A stretch of DNA of 64,000 bases from Corynespora cassiicola (Eukaryota; Ascomycota; Dothideomycetes; Pleosporales; Corynesporascaceae), in assembly GCA_022059125.1 (NCBI GenBank), contig JAEUWY010000009.1:60237-124236 (forward strand). The letters are read 5' to 3'. Below, one piece after another: positions 36,401 to 50,276 of the stretch. Each line of letters opens with the position of its first letter. The stretch's first letter is position 1. The translations under genes were made by a program, and so were the position numbers. Below the pieces are notes generated by a model. The model ran no database searches and was not told the DNA's origin. It saw only the letters and a list, made by a program, of their open reading frames with translations.

Positions 36401-39278
36401 ATTTAGTAGTAGATATCTATTTTTAATTGTAATATTATTAAGTTTTCTAAAATCTATATATAACTGTAGAGATCTATTTTTCTTAGAAATAAAAATAATT
36501 AAATATCCCGCCTCTGACGTTAATTCGCGTATAAATTCTTTTTTAAAGTTTTTATTAAAGTATATTTATAATAATATAAGTTTTTTTTCTATTAAACTGT
36601 AAATAGGCTTAAAAGTTAGATACTTTCTTTTCTGTAGAGCTATTTTACAGTTTTAGAGCTAATACTTAAATAATACTCTGTTGTCTATCTTTTTTTAAAA
36701 AAATAGTTTTTATTTACTGTATTTTTTAGAGATTCTAGAAGTTACGTAAGTTATTTCTAAAACTTTTACTTTTTTATTTAGTAGCTTTTTATTAAATTTA
36801 GTAGAGTTAACTTTTTTTTTTAAAAGCGTTTTAGTTAATTTTTTACTGCTTATATTATTTAGCGTAATTTTATCTACTATTAAACGCTACTAATATGTAA
36901 GTTCTGATATAATAGCGTAATTACATTCTATAAATAAAAGCTTTTTCTCTGCCTAGTTAATATATAGATTATACTTTCTAAACTATAAAAGTTTTAAAAT
37001 AACGTTATAGATAGCCGTGCCTATAATATTAAAGAAAATCTCTTTCTAGTATCTCTAGATGTCTATAATAGTTATAGCTTCTTAATTTATTAATACTTTT
37101 TTTAGTATTTTCTTTCTAGTTACTATATAAAGAAAATAGAATTACTTATAAATATATGTTTTTACTTTACTATACTTTACAGCCTGCTGTAAAAGGTAGT
37201 TACGCTAAGCTTTTATATCTAGTAATATTTTTATCTAGTATTTATTAAGCTTAATAGATAGCTTAACTAAGTTTTTTAAGTTAGTAGTGTATAATACTTT
37301 AGGTTAATTTCAGGCGCTAAGTACTGTTTTAAAAAAAATTTATTACTAAATTTATAGAGACGTTTTTTATTTTAGTAGCGTTTATATTTTTTGTATAGAT
37401 ATATTTACTAGAAATCTTACGTGTATTTTTTGTTAACTAATATAGTTATTATAAGTTTCTAGATTTTATCTATTCTAGAGAAATATTATATTTATTATTT
37501 ATTCTATAGGTGTATATTGCATACGTGTATATTACAGTTATACTACTGCTGTCTATATTTATATAGCTTTTTAAAAAACTATTCTACTACTGCTTTATTT
37601 AAGTAGTAAATCTAGTATTAGTTTTTTTTATAAAAAGTCTATAAATAGCTTACGTGCTTTAAATTTTTTAGATTTAAGTAGTATTATAGTTTTTACGTAT
37701 TCCGGCTTTATAAAAAGCTTAAAACTGTATTTAGTTCGTTTTTAGAGTCTAATAGAACTTCTAGTTTAATTTCTAAATCTAGTTAGTTAATTTATTTTTA
37801 TACTTTAAAACTGCGTCGTCGTCGTCGTTTTTCTAAATTTTAATTTTTTTTATTTAAGTTATTATACTTTTTTAAGCGTTTACGCGTTATAAGTAATTTT
37901 TTCTACTATATAAATGTTTTTATTAAATCTTTTCTGTATTCTTTAAAAACTTTAGCTATTACTTATATTTATTTAAAGTTTTTATTAACTTTAAATTTAG
38001 TAAGTTTAGGTAGCGTGCTGCTATCGCTGTTTTTTTTAAACTTATAGCTAGCGTTGCTTAAATAGTTTTTATAATTATATACGTTGCGAAAGACTTCTTT
38101 TTTTTTAAAACTAAGTTTTTTAAACTTAACTTTTTTAAAAATACTTCTAGGCTCCGTCTAAATATCTTTATTTTAATATTAAACGTAATTAAAGAATTTT
38201 TCCGTTTCTCTACGTTGCAGTAGTTCACTATTATAGACTAATTCTAATTTTTAGAATTTTTTTATAATAACTTTCTATTTGTCGTCTACGTCAGATTTAT
38301 TATATAAAATAGTTTATAATATATTAAGCTGTTAAATAACTTTATTTTTTAATTAACAGTTTTTTATAATATAGCCTGTTTTTCCACACACGTAGCAAGT
38401 TATACTTTTACTTTTAAATTTATTATTTTTTTTTTATTACTTTTTTATTCTAATTTCTAAATATTACTAAAAACTATAGATTTATTACTGTAAGTATTGC
38501 GAGTAAAATACGTTACCTTATATTTAATTTATTTACTAGTATTAGCGTTGTAATACTTTTTACTGTAGTTTAGTTTAGCACGTTATTTATATTATAAGTT
38601 CTAGTTCTAGCGTAATTCTATACGCAGTTTATATAGTTTCTAATTAATATTAATAAATTTATTTATAAGTTGTTTAAGCGTGTTAAGCTGAGCTCTAAAA
38701 CGTATAAGTTTTTTTTTAACGTTAGATTCAAGTCCCTAACAGTATATTATTATAAGTGCTTTATTATTTTATTTAGTAAGAATTAATAGTTACTAAAATT
38801 TATTAGCGTAGTTAGTAGCTAAAGCCTGTTACTTAAAATATTAAATAGCTTATTTAGTAATAGTATTTTTATTAGAAACTCTGAAAACTTGTTTAATTTT
38901 ATTTTTAAATTTATTAAAATTTTCTATCTATTCGCTAACGTCGTCGTTAGCTTTACTATTCTTATACTTAATAAAAGCTAGTTTAATCTATTAAAGTACT
39001 TTGTTTTTTATATACGTAGCTGCAAATATAACGCGTTTTTTATTTTTAATATTTTTACTTTAAAAGTTAAAGAATAAGTTAAACTGTAAGAGCTAGTCTT
39101 CGAGCTTACTTTATTCTTTATAATAGAAATTAAATATAACTACTTTAATAGAATTATTATCTGCTGAGTTAGATTATACAATTATACTAGTAGTAGTTTT
39201 AGTACTAATAGTACTACTAGTTAGAGTTAAAAGTACGCGTAATTCTAAAGTAGTACTTATTTTAAAAAATATTTATAA

Positions 39279-39723
39279 TATTAAAACTGTGCTACAGGCT
39301 ATAAGTAAAGCTAGAAAGTAAGTAGCTGCTTAGATTAATTTTTAAAAATAAATACGTGTAGAAGTTACGTAAGTAAAATAATGTGCGATATACTATATAG
39401 ATTTTTATATTAGCGATAAAGCATAATAAATTAATAGTTAATTCTAAATAATAGATTTGCTAACAAAGTAAATATAATTATAAAATATAATTATATAAAC
39501 TATATACTTAATAGTAACCGCGCTTACTCGTACTTTTTATAAATATTTACTATTAGTACTTATAAACGCTTACTTTACTAAAATATAAGCTTTAAATTAT
39601 ATATTTTTTTTTAGTTACGTAATGTAGTATAGCAGTTTCTTTTTAGACGTATAATTATATATATAATTAGAGCTGCGCTCTTAGTGTTGCCTACCTAAAT
39701 TTTTTTAAAACTGTATTATAATA
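39279..39723 (-). repeat. 5' LTR of the inner Ty3/gypsy element
   Basis: 445 bp, partner of 32963-33406, begins TATTAAAACTGTGCTACAGG on the plus strand and is followed by TACGT. Differences from its partner are mostly C/T or G/A. Confidence 0.9.
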
Positions 39724-42700
39724 TACGTATTTAAAAAAGTAATAAATAAAAAACAGCTTTTAAAATAAGATATAGTTATTTTAAATACTTTATAATGTTT
39801 TTTAGCTTAACTAACACCTCTGCTGTTTTTTAATTCTATATTAACTAAGCTCTAGCAGAGCTAGTTAATATAACGTGTATTATATATTTAGATAATATTC
39901 TAGTCTATTCTAATACAGAAAAGGCTTATATAGATTACGTTAGAGAAGTTTTAGAAAAACTAAAGCAAATTAAGTTATATATAAAATTTAGTAAGTGTGA
40001 ATTTTATATACAACAGGTAGAATACTTAGAATATATAGTATATCTAGAAGGAATTAAAGTTAATTTAGAGAGAGTTAAAATAATCTAAAACTAACTAATA
40101 TTAAAAATAGTAAAAAATATTAGAGTGTTTATTAGTTTTATAAATTACTATAGAAAGTTTATTACTAACTTTTTCTATATTACTCTACTATTAATTAAAA
40201 TAATTTAAAAAAAGCTAAACGCAGCTAAAGGCGGCCACGCTTAAAAAAAAAAAAAATATAAAAGTTAATTTTAACTAAGAAGTAAAATAAGCTTTTATAT
40301 AAATAAAGAACGCCTTTTTATTAATTCTAATTTTAGCCTATTTTAACTTTTAGAAACTAATAAAAGTTAAAATAAACGCTTTAGAAGGCGCGATTTATAG
40401 TATTATAAGCTAGAAAAGCCTAAGCCAGAACAGAAAGAACTAATAGAGACCTATTAGATTCTTTTTAAAAAAAATAGACTAAACTAAATATAATTATAAT
40501 ATTTATAATAAGAAATTGCTCGCAATAGATAAAAGTTTATTTTATTAGTAATACTACTTTTAAAAAACGCTATTTAAGCTTTTTACAGACTATAATAACT
40601 TTAAATAGTTTATAAAAATAAAAATATTTAACTACTGCTAGATTAAAGTATATAAAAAACTTATAAAGTATAATTTTATTATAATTTATTATTTAGAGAA
40701 GCTGAACTCTGCGGACAGCTTATTAAAAAAGCTAAATTATATAAAAAAGGCTTAATAACTGTTGCAGAAAGTTAATAAAGCCTATATAGAGCTACTACGA
40801 GCTATAATAACTTAAAAATTTTTATAAGATTTAGTAATACTAGTAATAATTATAAAATTATCTAGAAAGTATATAGATAGTACTAAAATACTTTAGGTGA
40901 AACATCGGAGGCTCCCGGAACTCTATATTAAAAAAAAACTACCTAAAAAAAAAAAAATAAGAAAAAAAGAATAGAGAGAGAAAGTTTAAAAAAAAAAACA
41001 GAAATATTTTAACTTTAGATTTTTATAGTAAAGATAGTAAAAACAGTAAAGAAAACAAGTAAAAAACTTTCTTAAAAAGAGAAAGAAAACAACCTCTTAT
41101 CTCTACCTTAAAATAATATTAAATAACTAATTTATTAAAATTATAACTGAGTACAGATTAAAAAAAAGCTAAAGTATTTTAGAAATACTATAATAGTTTA
41201 ATAGCAGGTTACTTTAGAGTAAAGAAAACGCTAGAGAAAATTAGACGTACGTACTATTAGAAAGAGATTAGAAAGAACGTAGAGGCGTACTGTAATAACT
41301 ATTTAAAATATAAAAAATTAGTTATAGCTAGATACCGCCTTTATAGTCTATTAAACTTTTTTTTAGCTTTTAATAGGCTGTAGTTAGACGTTATAATAAA
41401 CTTTATTACTAAACTTTTTTTATTAAAATACTTTAGCTAAGTATACGACTTAATACTAGTAGTAATAGACTAATTAATAAAAATAGTCTACTATATACTA
41501 GTTTAAGTAAATTAAACCGCTTAAGACTTAGCTTAAGTTTAAATAAAAAAAATAATCCGACTTTATAGAACTTTAAAAAATATTATTTTAAATTAAAAAC
41601 TTTTAATAAATTTTAAGTATTAAAATAGTTTTTATTGCTACTTAGGCACTTTAAAAATTTTATTTTCTATTTATTATTTTAAAACAGACAGATAAACAGA
41701 GAGACAGAATTAGACTCTAGAACAGTATTTTAGATACTATTATTATCTAAAATAGAATAACTAGATAATTTAGTTACTAATTATAGAATTTGCGTATAAT
41801 AACAGCGTACACGTAACTACTATAACTATACTATTTTAAATATACTATAAAGCAGACTTAAAGGCGCTAGACTAGCCCGGAATATTTTTAAATAGCAGAA
41901 AATTATATTTAAAAAATAATTTAGTAGTAAAAGTACTTACTTTACAGGCAGAATATTACCAGAAAATTAAAGTAGTAAATAAGTACTAAAAAAGGTACTC
42001 TAATAAGAAAAGAAAGTATATTTTTTTAGTAATAAAAGATAAAGTGCTTATATTAAACAGGTATATACGCTTAACAAAGCCGAAAAAAAAGCTAGATTAG
42101 AAATATATAAAACTAAAAACTATTATAGTCTAGATTAGACTAGATGTATATAAAGTATACTTACTTAAACTATAAAGTATCCACCCGGTCTTCTACGTAT
42201 TATTACTAAAAAAATATATTAAAAAAAAAATAATATAATTTTAAAGCGAACTACTAGTAAATATATTACGCATAATAGACGATAATGTCTATTTTATTAA
42301 AAAAGTACTAGATTAGAGAGAATCTTTAGTCGGCACTTAAAAATATTTAGTAAAATAAAAAAGTTACTCTAAAAAAAAAAATTTTTAGAAATTTAAACTA
42401 AATATAAGTACTAGCGTAATTAATAATTTTTAAAAATAAAAAAGTATTTAAAGCTAATAAACAAAAAAAAATAAATAAACTACTTTACGCTATAAAGCCC
42501 TATTATAGCCTATAATAATTTAATATACCTAGAAAAAAGCCAGACAACTTTTAAGTAAGCTAGTATCTAAAAATTTAGCTAAAAAAAAAGAGATAAAAAA
42601 CATAGCTATTTTTACTTTATATTTTTTTCTAAAGAAAATGTTAGGTTTTTTATATAAAAAGGTGTTTAATAGCGCTATAATTCTAAGAAAAAACAGAATT

Positions 42701-44890
42701 AAAGACTATATAAAGAGGTTGAAAACTTATAGAGATGTTACTGGCCTATTATAGCCTAAAATAATTTATAAAAAACTAAAAAATATTATAAAAAGGTATA
42801 AAAGAGAAAATTAAAGTAAAAAAACTTATATTACAAAGAACTATTTAAAAACTAGATAGAGAGTTACTAAAGACCCCGGGTATCACCTATATACTTTAGA
42901 GGAAACTATAATATCGAAAAAGAAGCTAAAAAAAACTAATTTGGATTTTTTTACGCTATAATACTCTATAAAAGCCTGTACTAATTTATACTACTATATA
43001 TTAACTAGGTACAGGCCGTATTAAGAGGCCCGATCTGTTTCTAAAACTTTTTAATTTTTTTTATAAAAAAGTTTTTTTTATTTTTTAGAGCACGCGCACG
43101 TTTAGCTTTAAAATTAATAATTTAGATTTTTTTTTTTTTTTTTTTTTAGATAGCTGCAGCAGCTAAACTAGAAGCAGTTTTACTACTATAATTTTAAAAA
43201 AAACGTTAGTATAGACTATTATAGCGTATAATAGGTTATTTTACCTTTTTTTTAGACGTATTACTATTTTTTTAGTTAGTTTTAATTTAAGTGGATACAA
43301 AAGCTTTAAAAGTACGCTTTTTAGCTTCTACTTTAGTAGTAATAGTTTTAGAGTCTCGCTTACGCCTACTAGAGCGTATTTTAAACTATAAAGTATTATT
43401 AGTAAAAACTGTACTATTATACAGTATTAAATAAATATTATAAAAAATAAACTTTCTATAAAGTGTTAGAATAGCCTAAAATACTTTAAAATAAAGTTTT
43501 TTAAAAAAATTACTATAAAAAACGCTTAAAAAACGCTTTACAGATATAAATTAATTTAAACTACTAAATTTCTATTTTTATAGTTTTAAAGTAGACTTTT
43601 TTATAATAAGCTTTTTAAGTAACAGCTCCAGCGTTATTAAAAACTGTAATAATTTAAACTATATAGTAACTACAGCGGATCTTAAGCAGAAAGTTATAAA
43701 TTATATTATATTTATTATAAAAGGCTTTAGATATCTAAAAATAAGTTAAAAAGCTTTATAATAGCTAAAAATAGCTTAAAATAGTTATAAAAAGAATAGA
43801 AACTTACCGCACAACACTTTTAGTTGCTAATAAAGTATCTAAAATACTGCTTAAACAGCAATATCTTACTTTTTTTTATTTTAACTAACTATTTTTTATA
43901 AAAATTTTTAGTAAATCTGTTAGAAACAGAACACAGACAACTAATCTATTTAAAAAATTAATACTTTTTTTTACTAAAAAAAAAAATATAATAAATATAA
44001 ACGTAATAAGTAAACCTGCTATTATCTAGAATATCGTTTCTAACTTTAGTAAAGTTTATAATAAATAATAATAGAGTAAAATAAATTAGTAGAAAGTAAA
44101 AAAGTTTAAAATAGTTTAATTGTTACGTATACGGTTTCTAAACTAGTTAGTTAAAACTATAATATAATAAAATAAAATATTATAAAATATTATAGAATAT
44201 TATAAACTGTAATATTTTATAATACTTTATACTAAAAAATATAATAAAATGCGATACTCTATAATATTTTAAAATAAAAAGTGTAAGAAAATTTTAAAAA
44301 ACTTACTAAATTAAGAGTAGAGAGTAAAAAAAAAAAAAGCTAGAAGCTAGAAAGTATTAGAAAAACTTTTTATATATTTTTAAAGAGTGCTTTTACTTTT
44401 TTTTTATTAGAGCTCTTTTACCGCAACTTTTCTTAATATTTTACTTTTTTACTTTTACCTCTCTTACTAAAGTAAAACAACTTTAATTTAATTCTAAAAA
44501 AGTAAAACTAGTTATAATTATACCTACTATAGTCTATAGTAGCCTACTAAAAAGTAGAGTATTATATTTTAATATTTATAATAGACAGAAAAGACTGCTG
44601 TAAACTATAGCAAACTCTAATAAATTAAATTAATAAGTTTAACTACTAGATTAAATAACTAAAGTTATTATACTTTATTATAGACAGTAACAAAACAGAA
44701 TGTTTAAATTAAATATAATTTTTAAACTATAGAGTCGCTATATTTTGCTATAAACTACTAGAAATCTAAAAATATAAACTATACTTTTTAAATAAAAACC
44801 AGAGTATAAAATAGATATTTATAATTACTACTACTTTTGTCTACAGGCATAACAGTATATAAAATTATATACTATTAAAAAAAGAGGTAA

Positions 44891-45108
44891 TATAAGGCTG
44901 TGTTTTATTATAACCTATTATAGCCTATTATAGAGTATTTTAAGTTAGCTTAGTTATAAGCGCGATAGTATATATTTTTAAATTACTGCAAGCTGTCTTA
45001 GTAGTAATTTATTTCTTCTTTTATATAATAATATACTATTTAGTTTTTTTTACCTGTCTATCCGTATTACTGTAACTTTTTTACTCTATTTTAGATTTAT
45101 GCCTAATA
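44891..45108 (+). repeat. 3' LTR of the outer Ty3/gypsy element
   Basis: 218 bp, begins TATAAGGCTGTGTTTTATTA after a purine-rich tract and ends TTATGCCTAATA, followed by the target duplication AATAC at 45109-45113. Confidence 0.9.
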
Positions 45109-46400
45109 AATACCGCGTACTTCTAAGCTTTTTAAATTAAAGTACGAGAATAAGTTAGTAAGTACTAGAAAAATTTACGTATATAGTAGCTATATTATTT
45201 ATTTTATCCGCTATTATAAAGTAAAACGCTTAACTAACCGGAAATTCTATATAGTCCGCTACCTGCCTGTACTAGCTAGTTATATTTTCTACTACTATAT
45301 TATATATATTAGATTTTTAGTAAAAATACTGCGACAAAAACGCTAGAAAAATTTAACTAAATATTATACCTAGATATTAGATAATATTTTTTTATTCTAC
45401 TTAAAATAAGCGCTAAATTATTTATAAAAATCTTACAGGCTAATATCCGTTCTCTAAAAAACAAATTTCTAAGTTTAAAAATAAACTATTAATATTTAGT
45501 TCTACTAATAGTTAACAATCGCGATTACAGAAAAGTATATAAAAAAAGTATACTAGAAATTTAATCTGCATAATAATAAAAGCTTAGATACTAATATAAA
45601 CGTTGTATTTACTTAGTAAAACAGCTATTAACTTTTATAACAAGCAGCTATGTATAGATTAAATAAAATATTTTTTATATACTTATAGCCAGTACTGCTA
45701 TAAGCTTATAAATAAGCTTCTACTTATTAGTACGAATTTCTATATTAACTAGATAAAGTTTTATTTTTAGGCTATTTAATAGGTAACAGAAAAGCCTGAA
45801 TACTGCTTTTAATATTAAAAAAAGCAAATCGCTAGAGATAATATATATTTTATAAAAAACAGCTAAATATAATAAAAGTTTTAGAATAGAGTTTAAATCT
45901 AATAAAAAAGCAAAAGTTTTAAGAAAAAAATACTAAAATAATAAGCTAGTAAGTTTTCTATCTCGTTCTGTCTGTGCGAAAAAGATTTTATAAAAATAAA
46001 GCTATATATTCTGCTAAGCAGGCAAAATATCTACTTTTTATTTACTATTTTTAAGCCGGCGGGTATAAGCTGTTTAGTAATAAAAATAAATTCTCTAACT
46101 AGGTTTCGATATTTTTTAATAAGAATAATAATAATACTACTTTTTCTAAAAAGCTACTAGCTAATATCTAATTACTACAACTAGTTTTAAGAACTTTTTC
46201 TAAACTATTAACTTCTAGATCTCTACTTAAAAACAACTATTTTACTAGCTTAAACTCGTTAAAAATAACAGAGACAGAGAAAACTTTTAGTACTATATTT
46301 TCTATAGAGCCTCAGCAGCAATATAGCCCCGGCCTGTTTATTAATATAGAAACTTCTATAATAGCGAGTATTTTTTATTAACTTTTAAAAACTACGCTAC
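45109..46400 (+). pseudogene. Probable right part of the OrsD-like remnant, RIP-destroyed
   Basis: Immediately after the outer element the plus strand again has protein-like character when stops are ignored: REFYIV near 45240, KNLTKYYTWILDNIF-like text near 45345-45390 and LSKTAINFYNKQLCID near 45615-45660. Its position directly across the target duplication from the left remnant suggests that the retrotransposon landed in one long gene. The product cannot be named from this part. The right end is arbitrary. Confidence 0.3.
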
Positions 46401-49400
46401 GTAGTATAATTTTTAAATTTTAAGTACAGCTAACAATTAAATACTAGCATTTTAACTACTTAGTTAAATACTAATTAGCTATCTGTAAGAAATATAAGTA
46501 CGCAGTACAACTAAACTAAATTTAAAGCTATTTATAAAAAAGTTATAAAATAACTTATAAATAGATTAGACTAATAACAAAAAAAGTACGCGACTAGCTG
46601 AAATTAATTTAATACTTAAGTAAATTAAAAAAATTAGACAGCGCTATTAAACTGTTAGCCTAACTACTTTTATATCTAGATAAATAGAAGTATAAGTTAG
46701 AGCTAGTCTGCTGCTAGCGTATATTACAAAGCACAGAAATAATATAAAAATATTAATATATATATTATAGTAGATAGTCTGCCGCAACTAAGCCGGGGCG
46801 CTTTTATTTAATATAAATAAAAAGTATTTAAAAACAGATAAGTAGTAAATATAGAAAAATTTATTACTAGCGATTTTTTAGCAGTTGCTACAGATTTTAA
46901 TACTTTAAAATATAAATACTAGTTAAAAAGTAAGTAGAAGTGCTTAGGCCTGTTACTATTTATAATAAAGCTTCTAAAGCTAGCTGAAATAGTAGTATCT
47001 AAAACAGTAAATAACAGCTAATAGATCTATACACGTATTTACTTACTTAGTAAAAAATATACTACTTTACTTTAGCTTATACTGCGAATTTTTACTAAAT
47101 AATATTATATTATAAATAGATATTTTAGCTTAATGCTTACAGTAAAAGCGACTTTTTTATAATTAGATATACTACAAGATATTAGTACACGAACTATTAT
47201 TAAATAGTAGCGTGTTTTACTATTATTATAAATATAAGTAAAATTCGTAAGCAACCTAGAACGTTTATAATATTTATATACTTATTTATATTTTAATATT
47301 ATTATATACGCGTAAATACTTTAAATAATATAATAAAAGAGCTATTTTTTACCCTCTTTTAAATTCGCAGTTCTATAATAAATATTCCGGTACAGTCGCT
47401 TACAAAATTAGCTTCTACTTTAATATACTGTTTAAACCTCTATCTCGCGTAAGCGAGTAGAGATCTATTACCCCGCTTTTTTTAATCTAGTATAGTATTA
47501 TAAAAATTGTTTTATCTACTCTGCAGCTGCACTGCAACTACTCTATTAAAACTACTTATAAAAAATATAGTTAACGTTTACTAATAGTTATAATCAGAGA
47601 AGTTATAAAATAATTAGTTTTTCTTTTATCTATTAGTTTATCTGGTGATTTAGCTAGCTTTTCTTACTTTATTTTAAGTTAAACTGTACTAGAAAAGATT
47701 AGTAAAAACCTCTGTTTGCTTACGCAGAATAGAATTTAAATAGTATATTAAAGTAGAAGCTAATTTTATAAGCGACTGTACAGCTCTTTATAAAATCGGC
47801 TTTTACTCTAATATACTGTTAGAACTTTACTCTGCGTAAGTAGTAATATATTTTATAAGCGAGCAGTATATATAAGTAAGTAGTATACTTTTTAACTGCC
47901 TCAGCACGCACGCAACTACCTACTTAACTACTTTAAAAAAATACTGTAATAACTTAATATAAAAAGTAACTACAGTAGTTATACTATTATTTTATATATA
48001 TAAAAATTATATTTTTATTTTTTGTATTACGTGCCGCGCGCTTTTAACTACTAGCTGCTACTAAAATAAGCTTTATTTTTACATATTTTCTTATTTAATT
48101 ACTCTTTAATATTTTTTTAAGCAATAATTTCAGCTTTTTTAGTTTTTATTAAAATTTTTTTTACGCTAGATTTTTTTTTTTTTCGCTTTATACGCTACGT
48201 GGCGGTCTTATTAGCTTTTTTAAACTTTTTATTTTAGTTTTTTAAGTAATACAGCTAAGTAAAGTATTACTACAGCTTTTTTTTTAAGCTAATTAATAGC
48301 TGTAAAAATAGAAACAGAAAATAAACTTTTATACTTTTTTATTCTGTTATAAATTAAAGTTAATTAAGCCTCTAGCTTATACGCGTTATTTAGTATTTTA
48401 GCTTTTTACTAAATAGTTTTAAAAAAAGCTAGTATAAGCGTACGTAGCTTTACGTTAAGCTTTAATAATACTGCTTTTAAATTATATAGAACTATTTTTA
48501 CTTTTTAGAAGCTCGCACGTATATTACTTTTTATATAAAATTATTTAAAAGCTTTTTTAAAAACTAGTAAAAAAGTAATTTTATTAATATAGTTAATATA
48601 ATTACGTGCTAAGCTAAAATTTTTATTACTATACACGCGTTTTAAAAGTAAAAAATACTCTATATTAAGTAGCTAGAAAAAGTGTAATAAATATAGAAAT
48701 ATATAGAAAGTAATAATTTTACTTTTTTTATAGAGGTTCTAAAAAGTAAAAAAAGTTATAGCTTTTATAGCTATTAATAATAAAAAGTTAGTAGGCTTTT
48801 GTTATACAACTTTATGTATAAATATTAAAATACTTTAGCTAATATACTTCTAGCTTATTTATTATTTAGCCTGTCCCGCTAACTATAATATACTAAATAT
48901 TTAAAATATTATTACTTTTATACTACGTAAAAAAATAATACTTAGCTATAAAAATAATAAAAAAGAGATTACTTAGCCGTACGCGTTAATTCTCTAAATT
49001 ACTATAATTTATTTTTAATTACTTAGCTAAATATTTTTAGATTTATTTTATCTTTTTAATACTATAATTACTAATTAAGCTGAGATTATATTTATTATAA
49101 AGTCTGTTTTATTAAAGTTATACGTATTTTTATTACTTTTTTTTATATAGTATAGTAATTTAAACTAAAAGTATATAACTTTAGAATTTTTGAATAAAAC
49201 TTTTTAGTAATTTTACTAGCAGGTTAATTAAACTTAAAAGTTTAGCTAATATTTAATAAAGTTACTAAGTTAGTTAATACTAACGTAGCCCGCTTTTTAT
49301 ACAGTAAGTAATTAATTAGTTATATTATATATAGTACTTAGTGTAGACGCGAATTTTTATAATTCTAACTTAAAAATATAAATAATAATTACTTTTTTCT

Positions 49401-49905
49401 AAATTTTAGTTAGCTGCTTTAAGTTAGACTAGTAATTATATTATATAAGTTATCTAGCGCGTTTATAATAGACTATAGTTTCTAGAATTTTATAGACTTT
49501 AGCAGCGCGTCGTACGCTTTAAATTAAATAATTATTAATAGCTAAAAAAATAAAAACTACTAAGCCTTTATTACAGGTTAATTAGAATTTTTTTAGTAGT
49601 AGTATTATAGGTGTAGATAGCGCGTGCTAGGGCAGTTAGAAAGTACGCCGCTTGCTTATATACGCCGCTCGCTTATAAAATACGTTAAAAACTTAATAAA
49701 CTTAATTAATTAGTAAGTTTTTTAATATTAAAACGTTATAAAAGTTTAAGTATTCTAAAATAAAAATTAGTATAGAGATAAAAAATCTAAATTTAAAAGT
49801 TTATTTAAGTATATTACGAAAATTAATAGTGTTACTTATGTTTAAAAATAATTATATTACCTCTCCGCCTAGCGCTAATTTATTAGAATTAAATAATTAA
49901 GATAG
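46401..49905. repeat. RIP-degraded AT-rich DNA, nothing identifiable
   Basis: Closed frames, few CA/TG dinucleotides and scattered CG-containing words. I recognise no domain, LTR or terminal repeat. Normal composition returns near 49906. Confidence 0.65.
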
Positions 49906-50035
49906 TATCGAGCTACAACTTCATCCCTAACACTATTCTCGTTGGGATAACAATATCTCATCTATCTTACAGGTCATACATCAAAGAAGAAAAAAAACTG
50001 TTACAGGGTCGTAGCCGGTGCGGGTCGGCCGTCCT

Positions 50036-50208
50036 CGCTAGCGGTGGCGGTTAAGCATGGCATTAGAAAAAGGATGAGCAGGTCTCACGGTTGGCTTCTG
50101 AAATGGAGAAAATGTAGAGTAGCAGGATGTATGTAGCTGGCGCTTCGTAACGGCCCATACCTTCAGGGTGCATGGCCACAATAGAACTCACACACACAGA
50201 CACACACA

Positions 50209-50266
<58 letters not shown>

Positions 50267-50276
50267 AGCGGTGGCG
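50036..50276. repeat. 14-bp direct repeat CGCTAGCGGTGGCG bracketing 213 bp
   Basis: Identical copies at 50036-50049 and 50263-50276; the second begins directly after the CA tract. Origin unknown; it could reflect a small duplication or replication slippage. Confidence 0.8.
50189..50263. repeat. (CA)n microsatellite
   Basis: About 75 bp of CA dinucleotides with a few CAGA interruptions at its left end. Being full of CA, it has plainly escaped RIP, in contrast to the flanking AT-rich blocks. Confidence 0.95.

Larger units (their letters stand above)
32963..39723 (-). mobile_element. Inner Ty3/gypsy LTR retrotransposon, minus strand, nested in the RT gene of the outer element
   Basis: LTRs at 32963-33406 (444 bp) and 39279-39723 (445 bp) share long identical stretches such as AGTAACCGCGCTTACTCGTA. 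The target duplication is TACGT (32958-32962 and 39724-39728). Removing the element restores the RT reading frame of the outer element across the junction. Minus orientation is shown by a polypurine tract beside the left LTR (33407-33420, read AAAAAAAG on the minus strand). It is also shown by the order on the minus strand: zinc knuckle CYVCGKTGYIIKNC near 38400-38345, RT with FTNAPVIY and FVIAYLDNILVF near 36250-36135, and integrase with IILVVVDRFIKYIKIF near 34960-34900. Stops and Asp-to-Asn type changes show RIP inactivation. Length 6,761 bp. Confidence 0.92.
30489..45108 (+). mobile_element. Outer Ty3/gypsy LTR retrotransposon, RIP-inactivated, split by a nested element
   Basis: Both LTRs are 218 bp (30489-30706 and 44891-45108), bounded by the 5-bp target duplication AATAC at 30484-30488 and 45109-45113. 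LTR ends are TG (or TA after RIP) and TA. A purine-rich tract (AAAAAAAGAGG) precedes the right LTR. Read on the plus strand in the usual gag-PR-RT-RNaseH-IN order there is a zinc-knuckle-like CYTYKKQSYI near 31855, a protease-like IVDSK near 32100, the start of RT near 32870-32960, then after the nested insertion LTNTSAVF and IIYLDNILVYSNTEKAY near 39800-39930. Further on come FINYYRKFI near 40140 and integrase around 41200-42200, with the run TDRQ near 41690 just before the TERQN-like segment. Many frames contain stops, mostly TAA/TAG from CA or TG mutation. Excluding the insertion the element is about 7.85 kb. It belongs to the same family as the inverted LTR at 20710. Confidence 0.9.

Noticed and set aside
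50063..50263. Cys/Val repeat protein on the minus strand
   Set aside because: It is the translation of the CA microsatellite.
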